This document shows positions 35,055 to 41,165 of a stretch of 64,000 bases of DNA, one piece after another. The notes beneath the pieces are model-generated. The model was not told where the DNA came from, searched no databases, and saw only the letters and a list, made by a program, of their open reading frames with translations. The DNA is taken from assembly GCF_003020125.1 (NCBI RefSeq), contig NZ_PYFW01000004.1, positions 372,001 through 436,000 on the forward strand. The letters are read 5' to 3'. Position 1 is the first letter of the stretch. The number at the start of each line of letters is the position of its first letter. This stretch comes from Bradyrhizobium sp. MOS003 (lineage in GTDB: Bacteria > Pseudomonadota > Alphaproteobacteria > Rhizobiales > Xanthobacteraceae). A program made the position numbers and the translations under genes.

Positions 35055-35357
35055 GTGCTGGATTTTGACGAGCTGCGTGAACTCGCGGCTGATGTTCGTG
35101 TCTTCGTCGACGTCGCCGAAGACAAGGCCGAAGCGCTCAGAGCCGTCATCACGGCCTACGACGTGGTGCTGGCGATCTTCCCCACCGAAGAAGGCATGGG
35201 CCTTCATGTCATCAAGGGCAGCCAGATCCTGGACACGATTGCAAATTCGAGGACGCATGCGGTCTACAGCCATACGGCGATCGCAGTCCCCGACCTGCAA
35301 CACGCCCAGGCGCTCAAACTGCTGACCGCCCCGGTCGAGCAACGGATTGCGGCCTAA
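35055..35357 (+). CDS. Small hypothetical protein with GTG start
   Basis: A 100-aa cytoplasmic protein from GTG 35055 (GGAG 11 nt upstream). MLDFDELRELAADVRVFVDV, then VVLAIFPTEEGMGLHVIKGS and the C-terminal HAQALKLLTAPVEQRIAA suggest a small alpha/beta domain. Family not recognised. Codon use is typical of the genome. Confidence 0.6.
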   Translation: MLDFDELRELAADVRVFVDVAEDKAEALRAVITAYDVVLAIFPTEEGMGLHVIKGSQILDTIANSRTHAVYSHTAIAVPDLQHAQALKLLTAPVEQRIAA

Positions 35358-35527
35358 GCTCGATCCCAAGAACCGCGCCACCGTCGTCCTCGTACGAACG
35401 CGAAAGCTAGACAATCCGTGACTTGCGGATTGTATTGGCAGGCTCCCAGCAAGTGCGAACTGAGCAAAGTCGTTGCAGTGGCGCGGCCATGCCGGCAGTG
35501 CAGCGCGATGGTCTTCGCCGGCGGTCT

Positions 35528-35692
35528 TCAGTGATCCAGCAGGAGGACGGCGAAGCCGATCACGATACAGCTTAGCCCGAGGATCGCGGTCGTGATCTCG
35601 ACGAGGTTTTCCACACCGAGCAATCGCACGGCGGCACTCCATGCCGCAGACAAGATGAGTTCCACGAGTGTGCCGAGCAGGCTTTGAAGCAT
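35528..35692 (-). CDS. Two-segment membrane microprotein (54 aa)
   Basis: MLQSLLGTLVELILSAAWSA, then LLGVENLVEITTAILG and SCIVIGFAVLLLDH: two hydrophobic segments and almost no soluble part. No strong ribosome binding site before ATG 35692. Coding-like composition. Function unknown. Confidence 0.55.
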   Translation of the reverse strand: MLQSLLGTLVELILSAAWSAAVRLLGVENLVEITTAILGLSCIVIGFAVLLLDH

Positions 35693-35792
35693 GCCGATTG
35701 GTCGCAATGGGATCGGCCAGGTTCACGCATCGTAGTCCCGGAAAATTCGTGCTGGCCTTTTGAACTTTCCGCCGGCTCGAGCGTCTTACAGT

Positions 35793-35857
35793 TGAAGCGT
35801 CCCTAAGCTTCACCCCAACAGAGAACCCCGCTCCCCCCCGGCGGGGTTTTCGTTTTT
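35793..35857 (+). ncRNA. Candidate small RNA / hairpin-plus-terminator module, copy 2
   Basis: Stem TGAAGC/GCTTCA around loop GTCCCTAA, spacer CCCCAACAGAG, then terminator ACCCCGC...GCGGGG with TTTTCGTTTTT. Shares AAGCTTCACCCCA exactly with copy 1 at 34328 and the same overall plan. Confidence 0.5.
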
Positions 35858-35960
35858 GCGCGCTGCATCAGCTCACGTGCAAATTCAAGCCCCTCTTTGC
35901 CGTTGACCCGTCGATCGCTTCCACGCATTTTTTCGGCGGGCAGGGTTTTGAGGAAAGATG

Positions 35961-36194
35961 ATGCCTAAGACCCTCGTGGAATTCAGAGCGCAGAACCTTC
36001 GTTTGCTCGAGCGGCTTTGTGCCGACGATCCCGGCTACATCGAGGCGTGGCTGAAGCAATTCGATGAGCAGAACGGGATCATCTCCGAAGTTCATTCGAA
36101 GTCCGGCAAGACGCGCCGTGCGGCCTCGCCCCGGAAGACTGCATCTTCCGGTCGGATCAGATCATCTCGTTCTTCGGTTCACCGGGTCTCTTGA
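35961..36194 (+). CDS. Small hypothetical protein (77 aa)
   Basis: ATG 35961 (or the adjacent ATG 35958) after AGGAAAG. The first half, MPKTLVEFRAQNLRLLERLC, is helical with one Cys; the second half is basic and Ser/Arg rich (SKSGKTRRAASPRKTASSGR), suggesting nucleic-acid binding or disorder. No family recognised. Confidence 0.5.
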   Translation: MPKTLVEFRAQNLRLLERLCADDPGYIEAWLKQFDEQNGIISEVHSKSGKTRRAASPRKTASSGRIRSSRSSVHRVS

Positions 36195-36228
36195 GGTTGG
36201 AAAGCGCTTCTTCGACCCGTGAGCGCAC

Positions 36229-36441
36229 CTACGCGGCGCGTCGCTTCTTTCGCGCACCTGCGGGTTTCGCTTTCGATTTGTCCGAGCTTACCTTCGACAC
36301 CCGCGCCACGGCGCCCAAAGATGCCGAGAGAACTTCGCGCTGGGCGTCGAGCCAATGTCGTTCGGCGTGGCCGTGCTCGGCACCGCTCTCCATCCAGAGT
36401 TGGTAGGCACGTTCGCGGATCGCCTGTTCCAAGTCCGACAT
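36229..36441 (-). CDS. DUF2934 family protein
   Basis: A 70-aa cytoplasmic protein. ATG 36441 has GGAGGAG at ideal spacing, which decides against 36447. IRERAYQLWMESGAEHGHAE plus RHWLDAQREVL is the DUF2934 motif. The tail is Lys/Ala-rich and basic (SKAKPAGARKKRRAA). DUF2934 proteins are common and often multiple in rhizobia; their function is unknown. The upstream region carries the dyad at 36507. Confidence 0.8.
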   Translation of the reverse strand: MSDLEQAIRERAYQLWMESGAEHGHAERHWLDAQREVLSASLGAVARVSKVSSDKSKAKPAGARKKRRAA

Positions 36442-36506
36442 TATCATCTCCTCCGATTTGAGCGGCATCCTGAGGATGGTCGGTTAACAAGCTCTCAAAC
36501 GATCGA

Positions 36507-36524
36507 CGTTCCGTTTTCGGAACG
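36507..36524. promoter_or_regulatory. Inverted repeat upstream of the DUF2934 gene
   Basis: CGTTCCG-TTTT-CGGAACG, a perfect 7-bp dyad 66 bp before the DUF2934 start. It may be an operator. The GTTC half-sites resemble LexA half-sites but orientation and spacing are wrong. Confidence 0.3.
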
Positions 36525-36636
36525 CGGATCGCAGTCCGCTTGCGCTGACAGATCGGCACCACGGCGATGCGCGCAACTCGAACACGCGCGTCGCTACGGC
36601 GTGCTCGCCAAGGCATAATGCAAGGCGACAGCGCCC

Positions 36637-36864
36637 TCACGGAATGTCCGCAGCTTTTCTCCTGTCACCGATCGAGACCGGTTTGTTCAGGAAATACTCG
36701 CGATTGCCGGTCGCGGCTTCCGCGTATTGGTCGATGGCCACGATGATGGCCTGGACGTGAGCATGGCACCACCCTTCCCGTGTCGCTCTACGGCGAACAT
36801 CCTCCAGCGCGATCAGAAAGGGCGACAGCTCTCTCTCGTCGTCGAACCATCGCTTGCTCACCAC
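36637..36864 (-). CDS. Small hypothetical protein, second gene of a LexA-box operon
   Basis: A 75-aa protein; starts GTG 36864, or GTG 36861 which forms a GTGA overlap with the preceding gene's stop. SPFLIALEDVRRRATREGWC and HAHVQAIIVAIDQYAEAATG form helices, and the C-terminus has NREYFLNKPVSIGDRR. No family recognised. The overlap means it is co-translated with the 37091 gene and so shares its LexA box. Confidence 0.6.
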   Translation of the reverse strand: MVSKRWFDDERELSPFLIALEDVRRRATREGWCHAHVQAIIVAIDQYAEAATGNREYFLNKPVSIGDRRKAADIP

Positions 36865-37091
36865 GTCCTCCCGCCGAGCACTCTGCCCTTGGTCGCGCGC
36901 GGCTCAGCCGCCTTCAGCGCATCGCGCTGCGCGCAAAGCCCCTCGATCTTTGCTTCCATCCGCGACAGCAGCGCTAGGGCAGACGCGGTTCCGATGCCGG
37001 CCCGCTGCAACTGGAGGATCTCCCTCCTCTGCTTGCCCATCTGAATACGCATCCGTTCGATCTCCCGCCTGACATAGTCCAGGTCCGGCAT
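36858..37091 (-). CDS. LexA-controlled coiled-coil microprotein (77 aa)
   Basis: MPDLDYVRREIERMRIQMGK continues as a coiled coil (RREILQLQRAGIGTASALAL, RMEAKIEGLCAQRDALKAAE) with a basic end (RATKGRVLGGRTW). ATG 37091 follows GGCGGAAC. A GTTC-N7-GTTC box sits 32-46 bp upstream. Overlaps the next gene by GTGA. Unknown function; the heptad pattern suggests a protein partner or self-association. Confidence 0.65.
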   Translation of the reverse strand: MPDLDYVRREIERMRIQMGKQRREILQLQRAGIGTASALALLSRMEAKIEGLCAQRDALKAAEPRATKGRVLGGRTW

Positions 37092-37122
37092 GTTCCGCCT
37101 CGCGATTGAATTTGGCTCAAGA

Positions 37123-37137
37123 GAACAAAAACGGAAC
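37123..37137 (-). promoter_or_regulatory. LexA (SOS) box
   Basis: Minus strand GTTC-CGTTTTT-GTTC, exact GTTC-N7-GTTC with a TTTTGTTC right half, 32 bp before ATG 37091. Its left GTTC is the complement of the GGAAC -35 element of the divergent EcfG promoter at 37133. Confidence 0.7.
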
Positions 37138-37157
37138 GCGGAGTCGAGTCCGACGTT
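37133..37157 (+). promoter_or_regulatory. EcfG-type promoter of the DUF3072 gene
   Basis: GGAAC (37133-37137), 16 nt, CGTT (37154-37157), 28 bp before ATG 37185. It shares bases 37134-37137 with the LexA box. Confidence 0.75.
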
Positions 37158-37184
37158 GTACGGAGACCGAAAAGGAGATGCGCG

Positions 37185-37376
37185 ATGGCCGACAACACGC
37201 AAAAGAACCCGAAAGACTGGGTGTCCGGGGACGACCCGATGACCGGGGCCCAGGAATCCTACCTCAGGACCCTCGCTGAGCAGGCCCATGAGAACCTACC
37301 GGAGAACGATCTGACCAAAGCCGAAGCGTCGGAGCTGATCGACCAGCTGCGGCAAAACGCCGGGCTCGACGAGTAG
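37185..37376 (+). CDS. DUF3072 family protein
   Basis: A 63-aa acidic cytoplasmic protein. KDWVSGDDPMTGAQESYLRT and ENDLTKAEASELIDQLRQNA are the DUF3072 signature. It has an AAGGAG ribosome binding site and an EcfG promoter, so it belongs to the general stress regulon. Function unknown; the C-terminal half resembles a SAP-like helix-extended motif. Confidence 0.85.
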   Translation: MADNTQKNPKDWVSGDDPMTGAQESYLRTLAEQAHENLPENDLTKAEASELIDQLRQNAGLDE

Positions 37377-37435
37377 CCATAGAAAGTTGCGGGAGCCGGG
37401 AGCCATGTGTATGCAAACGAAATTGGGAATCGAAG

Positions 37436-37588
37436 ATGCCTTATTTCGTTTGCGCCCGCGACGGTGCCGGCCAGATCATCTTGAAGCGTGACACCAGGGA
37501 GGCGGCTGAGAAGAAGGCCGCCGAGCTCCGCGACATGGGCTATTTCGAAGTCGAGATCATCGCCAAGGGCGTCGAGAAGGCAGCGTGA
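37436..37588 (+). CDS. Small hypothetical protein (50 aa)
   Basis: MPYFVCARDGAGQIILKRDT, then EAAEKKAAELRDMGYFEVEI and a short Lys/Ala tail: a beta-alpha-beta-like micro-domain. GGGAAT upstream. It lies 59 bp after DUF3072 on the same strand and could be in the same EcfG-driven transcript. Confidence 0.6.
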   Translation: MPYFVCARDGAGQIILKRDTREAAEKKAAELRDMGYFEVEIIAKGVEKAA

Positions 37589-37676
37589 GAGCGGCTCGTC
37601 GTCGTTGGAGCTGCTCCGGCGCGATACAGCACTTGCCAGGAACAAGTCCGCAAAGCCGGAATTGCGTGATCGAGCG

Positions 37677-37744
37677 GTGCCGACATTCTCCCCCCACATG
37701 TCGGCACTGATTGCCCCGTGGCGCCGCCGCTGCGGGGCTTTTTT
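37677..37744 (+). ncRNA. Candidate small RNA: C-rich-loop hairpin plus terminator
   Basis: A perfect 10-bp stem GTGCCGACAT/ATGTCGGCAC (37677-37686, 37698-37707) exposes loop TCTCCCCCCAC. It is followed 5 nt later by a terminator, GCCCCG...CGGGGC with TTTTTT (37713-37744). C-rich exposed loops that can pair with Shine-Dalgarno sequences are typical of alphaproteobacterial trans-acting small RNAs. It could alternatively be the 3' end of the 37436 transcript. Confidence 0.5.
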
Positions 37745-37759
37745 CGAGGAGCCTCTGCC

Positions 37760-37855
37760 ATGAGTGACCGCACCGGTCACGAACCCGCACCCTTGGTGCT
37801 CTTCGGCGTGGCCGTTTTACCCGTCATTGCGGTACTGGCATGGTTCGCGTTCTGA
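37760..37855 (+). CDS. Membrane microprotein (31 aa)
   Basis: ATG 37760 with GAGGAG ribosome binding site just after the terminator T-run. MSDRTGHEPAPLVLFGVAVL continues PVIAVLAWFAF: a short polar head and one membrane helix to the end. Confidence 0.55.
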   Translation: MSDRTGHEPAPLVLFGVAVLPVIAVLAWFAF

Positions 37856-38283
37856 GCTTTCGCTGGGAATGAGGCGCCCCGTGTGCCGACCGAGTGAGCC
37901 CGCCACCTGTTATTGACTCGTTCTCGAAGAACGACATCAGAAATGACCCGAGGCAGATGGTTGTCGCGAATAACGCGACTGCCAGAGCGTAGGATGGGTA
38001 CAGCGAAGCGGAGACCCATCGAGGAATTGTTGCGTGAAGAAACATGATGGGTTTCGCAAGTGCTCTACATTCCAGGAGCTATAAGGTGGCCACGCGTCCG
38101 CTACGCCATTCAATGGGTGAGAGTCCTTGGCCAGCACCTAGGTCCACGCTTGGCTGACCTACTTCTCCAACCGCCCCCTCACGCGCCGCGCCCCCTGCCC
38201 CTCCTCCCACTTTCCTGCTATCTCCCTACTCTCGCCGTCCCGGCCCAAAGCAAGACCCTCCGAACACCCAGGGAGCAACACCC
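37856..38283. other. 428-bp region with repeats, no gene
   Basis: Contains a third, partial CGTTCT-CGA-AGAACG hairpin at 37919-37933, the palindromic repeat at 37989-38068, and a pyrimidine-rich tract (38158-38245) just before the glyoxalase gene. No convincing coding sequence on either strand. Confidence 0.45.
37989..38068. repeat. Palindromic intergenic repeat (ATGGGT...ACCCAT family)
   Basis: GTAGGATGGGTACAGCGAAG opens it; inner arms GCGGAGACCCATC and GATGGGTTTCGC pair, and the outer right arm (GTGCTCTACAT) is degenerate. It resembles the dispersed GGATGGGT...ACCCATCC palindromes of Bradyrhizobium and relatives. Confidence 0.55.
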
Positions 38284-38736
38284 ATGCGATACCTCCACAC
38301 CATGCTGCGCGTGCGCAATCTCGATGTCGCGCTGAAATTCTATGTCGATGCTTTCGGGCTGAAGGAGGTGCGGCGGATCGAGAACGACAAGGGGCGGTTC
38401 ACACTGGTGTTCCTGTGCTCGTCGGACGATCTCGAGGCGCTGAAGAAGCAGCCGCAAACGCGCGGCGCGCCGCTGGTCGAGCTGACCTGGAATTGGGACG
38501 AGGAGAAATATGGCGAGGACCGCTTCTTCGGCCATCTCGCCTATGAGGTCGACGACATTTACGCGACCTGCGAGAAGCTGCAAAAGGCCGGCGTCACCAT
38601 CAACCGTCCGCCGCGCGACGGCAACATGGCCTTCGTCCGCTCGCCGGACTTGCACTCGATCGAGCTGTTGCAGAAGGGCGAGCCGAAGCCGCCGCAGGAG
38701 CCCTGGGCGTCGATGCCCAATACGGGCCATTGGTAG
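38284..38736 (+). CDS. gloA: Lactoylglutathione lyase (glyoxalase I), VOC superfamily
   Basis: A 150-aa metalloenzyme converting the methylglyoxal-glutathione hemithioacetal to lactoylglutathione. The four metal ligands are all present: His5 (MRYLHTMLRV), Glu66 (PLVELTWNW), His84 (FFGHLAYEVDD), Glu127 (HSIELLQ). The opening matches GloA closely, with RFTLVFLCSSDD in the middle. Relatives in other VOC subfamilies lack the LELTxNWD-like motif seen here. ATG 38284 follows GGGAGCAACACCC. Cytoplasmic. Confidence 0.87.
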   Translation: MRYLHTMLRVRNLDVALKFYVDAFGLKEVRRIENDKGRFTLVFLCSSDDLEALKKQPQTRGAPLVELTWNWDEEKYGEDRFFGHLAYEVDDIYATCEKLQKAGVTINRPPRDGNMAFVRSPDLHSIELLQKGEPKPPQEPWASMPNTGHW

Positions 38737-38748
38737 GCGCGAAACACT

Positions 38749-38773
38749 GGAACAAGCCCGCGCCGCCCGCGTT
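38749..38773 (+). promoter_or_regulatory. EcfG-type promoter of a membrane microprotein
   Basis: GGAAC (38749-38753), 16 nt, CGTT (38770-38773), 33 bp before ATG 38807. Confidence 0.7.
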
Positions 38774-38806
38774 CACTCTCCGACAATGCGATTGGAGGAG
38801 AAAATC

Positions 38807-38887
38807 ATGGGACGCGGACTTCTGTTGTGGATGCTGGGCGTGCCGATCCCGGTCATCATTCTGTTGTGGCTGTTCTTCGGCCGCTGA
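38807..38887 (+). CDS. Membrane microprotein (26 aa), EcfG-dependent
   Basis: ATG 38807 has GGAGGAG at ideal spacing. MGRGLLLWMLGVPIPVIILL then WLFFGR: one hydrophobic helix capped by basic residues at both ends. A complete transcription unit of its own (EcfG promoter, ribosome binding site, terminator) argues that this very short gene is real. Function unknown; likely stress-induced and membrane-active. Confidence 0.7.
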   Translation: MGRGLLLWMLGVPIPVIILLWLFFGR

Positions 38888-38924
38888 GCGACAGCTTCAA
38901 CTGGCCAGTTTGTTTTGCAAACGA

Positions 38925-38950
38925 AGCTCCGCCTCCGGCGGAGCTTTTTG
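38925..38950 (+). terminator. Rho-independent terminator of the 26-aa gene
   Basis: AGCTCCGCC-TCC-GGCGGAGCT followed by TTTTTG, 37 bp after the stop. Confidence 0.85.
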
Positions 38951-39042
38951 CATGAGGGGCGCGCCGCAATCGCACATCGCTCGTTTGAGGAAATTCCGCT
39001 ATCACCCGCGGCAAAGGACAACGCCGCGGGGAGAGACGCTTC

Positions 39043-39681
39043 ATGCCTGACACTAAGCTCACGATCTGGGGCCGTGCCAATTCGGTCAACGTACAGAAGG
39101 TGCTGTGGTGCCTGACCGAACTCGCCCTGCCCTATGAGCGCATCGACGCCGGCATGGCCTACGGCAAGACCCGCGAGGCCGACTATCTCGCGATGAACCC
39201 CAACGCGCGAATCCCGACGCTGGTCGATGGCGACTTCGTGCTGTGGGAATCCAACTCCATCATGCGCTATCTCTGCCTCGCGCATGGCAGCGGCACGACG
39301 ATCTACCCGGAGGCACCGAAGAGCCGCGCCTCCGTCGACCGCTGGCTCGACTGGACGCTGTCGACCGTGCAGCCGGTCGACCGTCCGGTGTTCTGGGGCA
39401 TCGTGCGCACGGCGCCCGCCGAGCGCGACATGATCCAGGTGCAGCGCGATGCCGATGCCGCCGCCGAGGTCTGGGCGATCGCCGACCGCCTGCTCTCCTC
39501 GCGCCGTTTCATGGACGGCGATGCGTTCACGCTCGCGGACATCGCGCTCGGCTCCTATGCGCGACGCTGGCTCGGCGTCGAGGGCATCACCCGGCCGGCC
39601 CAGCCGCATCTGACGCGCTGGCTCGCCGAGCTCGGCAAACGGGCCGGATTTGCACAACATGTCGCGCCACCGATGTCGTGA
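39043..39681 (+). CDS. Glutathione S-transferase family protein
   Basis: A 212-aa cytoplasmic GST. The N-terminal thioredoxin fold has LTIWGRANSVNVQKVLWCLT (catalytic Ser/Asn position), NARIPTLVDGDFVLWESNSI with the cis-Pro and the glutathione gamma-Glu binding ES pair. The helical C-terminal domain has DGDAFTLADIALGSYARRWL. GGGGAGAG lies before ATG 39043. The substrate is not predictable. Neighbouring glyoxalase I also uses glutathione, a loose functional link. Confidence 0.9.
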   Translation: MPDTKLTIWGRANSVNVQKVLWCLTELALPYERIDAGMAYGKTREADYLAMNPNARIPTLVDGDFVLWESNSIMRYLCLAHGSGTTIYPEAPKSRASVDRWLDWTLSTVQPVDRPVFWGIVRTAPAERDMIQVQRDADAAAEVWAIADRLLSSRRFMDGDAFTLADIALGSYARRWLGVEGITRPAQPHLTRWLAELGKRAGFAQHVAPPMS

Positions 39682-39765
39682 GCCGGCGGCGCTGTGCAAG
39701 CTGCGGTGAGAACGCGATAAATCCGCCTTGCGGCGCAATCCTGCGGCGTCACCTCGGCACTTGAC

Positions 39766-39801
39766 GGCTACTGTGCATGGGGTTGTTTTCGCATTTTTTA
39801 G
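39766..39801 (-). repeat. 3'-UTR repeat element, copy A
   Basis: About 35 bp, GGCTACTGTGCATGGGGTTG continuing to CATTTTTTA, found as its reverse complement at 62538-62572. Read on the minus strand it begins 8 nt after the stop of the 39809 gene. Confidence 0.65.
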
Positions 39802-39808
39802 TTCTGGC

Positions 39809-39976
39809 TCAGCGCCAGCCCCGCTCGACCAGCAGCACGCAGGCGATCAGCACCAAGGTCACCGCAGCGGTCGCCAGTCGTGCCGTCCAGCTCAGGCCGC
39901 GGCCGACCCACCACAGCATCGCGCAGGACATCAGCACGGGAACGATGAGATCGAGGCGCAGCAGATCCTGGGGCAT
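39809..39976 (-). CDS. Two-segment membrane protein (55 aa)
   Basis: MPQDLLRLDLIVPVLMSCAM continues LWWVGRGLSWTARLATAAVT and LVLIACVLLVERGWR: two membrane helices separated by a short basic loop. It starts 6 bp after the stop of the exported gene upstream, so the two are probably one operon. Function unknown. Confidence 0.6.
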   Translation of the reverse strand: MPQDLLRLDLIVPVLMSCAMLWWVGRGLSWTARLATAAVTLVLIACVLLVERGWR

Positions 39977-39981
39977 CGGCT

Positions 39982-40227
39982 CTAGCGCCTGACGGTGGTG
40001 TCGATGCTGATCGAGCCGCCGATCTTCACGCAGGTCCCGGTGCCCTCCACCATGACGAAGCGCGGACCGTAATTGGCGCAGGAGCCCGCTTGTGCCTTCC
40101 CGGCCGCGCCCTTCAGCGGCAGCGCCTTGCCGGCCTGCTGCCGCTCCGTCGGCGGAAGACGAAGGGCCTCCGTCGCCGCGGCTTGTGTGGCCAGTAACGA
40201 GATCACGATGAGGAGCGGCGCGCGCAT
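39982..40227 (-). CDS. Exported miniprotein resembling the N-terminus of rhizobial porins
   Basis: An 81-aa protein with a signal peptide (LLIVISLLATQAAATEALRL). The segment CANYGPRFVMVEGTGTCVKI then GGSISIDTTVRR matches the start of alphaproteobacterial porins (C-x-x-Y-G-x-x-F...G-T-x-T-C-x-K-I-G-G), including the two disulfide cysteines, but stops where the barrel would begin. It is either a decayed porin fragment or a free-standing domain that has been kept. Confidence 0.65.
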   Translation of the reverse strand: MRAPLLIVISLLATQAAATEALRLPPTERQQAGKALPLKGAAGKAQAGSCANYGPRFVMVEGTGTCVKIGGSISIDTTVRR

Positions 40228-40283
40228 GGCGGCGTTCTAGCCTGGAGCGGCGCCGCGCGCCACCGGGGCGGCCGCGGCTGCGA

Positions 40284-40538
40284 TCAGATGAACTTGATGC
40301 CGGCGGATTTGCCGCGGCGCCAGACCACTTGGCAGCTCCGCCCGGTCCGCGCGTCGCGTGCGAAGGCGAGCCGAATCACGCCCGGGAGCTGGCTGGCGTC
40401 CTCGTCCAGCGTGATCTTGGCGCCGGAATCCGAGATGTCCTGAACCAGGCACTGCCGCACGGCGAAACCGCCGTCGAGCGTAATCCAGGCTTGCCGCGAC
40501 AGCAGCTTGCGGCTAGCGCGCTTTTTCGGCGGTGGCAT
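40284..40538 (-). CDS. PilZ domain protein
   Basis: An 84-aa cytoplasmic protein, a single PilZ domain that may bind cyclic di-GMP. MPPPKKRASRKLLSRQAWIT carries the basic N-terminal arm; CLVQDISDSGAKITLDEDAS is the DxSxxG motif; VVWRRGKSAGIKFI ends the barrel. ATG 40538 follows GGGGAGA. The classical RxxxR is not clean (RASRK), so ligand binding is uncertain. Confidence 0.82.
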   Translation of the reverse strand: MPPPKKRASRKLLSRQAWITLDGGFAVRQCLVQDISDSGAKITLDEDASQLPGVIRLAFARDARTGRSCQVVWRRGKSAGIKFI

Positions 40539-40761
40539 TGGAAAATCTCCCCTCACAGCGCTACGCAGGGAACCCTAAAAAACCGTTGCATTTGCTTCCG
40601 AATGATCCGGGTCCGGCGCTGTCCACTGCCGGTGAAAAGACCGTTCCTGAACGGCTTGCCCGGAGCCGGAAAGGCAACTATACGTTCGCCCGCTGCAAGC
40701 CGCCGGGCCCTGTTCGGCCGGCCAGTGGCCATGCCGGCAAAATCGGCAGGGCCCTGCGTTT

Positions 40762-40836
40762 GCTCCCTTCGTCTATCGGTTAGGACGCCACCCTTTCACG
40801 GTGGAGAGAGCGGTTCGATTCCGCTAGGGAGCGCCA
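40762..40836 (+). tRNA. tRNA-Glu (anticodon TTC)
   Basis: A 75-nt cloverleaf with encoded CCA. Acceptor GCTCCCT/AGGGAGC, anticodon stem CCACC/GGTGG around loop CTTTCAC giving TTC, T-arm GCGGTTCGATTCCGC. Confidence 0.97.
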
Positions 40837-41152
40837 GGCAGCCCCGGTTCCCCTCACCCTCTGCTCCAGCACGCTGCTGAGCACCTTCGCGTAGGCGAGC
40901 CCGACGGCATAGCCGTGGATTCCCTCGATCACGCGATGGTCCGGATTGAGCGCCAGCAGTCCGATCGAATTTTCGGCATCGAGCAGCACCGCCGAACGGA
41001 CGATGATGCAGGGATAGTCCGCCCTGAGCTTGGCGTAGCTGTGCGGGCGAAAGTTGTTCTTCTTTCATCATGAACCTTGCTGGCCCTTGCCTCCGACCAA
41101 CGTCCGGTAGCAGACGCCTCGCCCGCCGCGATGGCGTCACGGATTGAAGGAC
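40837..41152 (-). pseudogene. Frameshifted gene remnant beside tRNA-Glu
   Basis: Two protein-like segments lie in different frames: SIRDAIAAGEASATGRWSEA and RASKVHDE upstream, then after a break near 41060-41066, FRPHSYAKLRADYPCIIVRS and NPDHRVIEGIHGYAVGLAYA. The second segment has no start codon at its head and, if translated onward, would run antisense through the tRNA. No family is recognised. Probably a decayed gene. Confidence 0.35.
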
Positions 41153-41165
41153 CTGGTTCCGGCTC

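Noticed and set aside
36507..36524. Possible third LexA site
   Set aside because: The GTTC half-sites are inverted (GTTC-N8-GAAC), not the direct GTTC-N7-GTTC repeat of alphaproteobacterial LexA.
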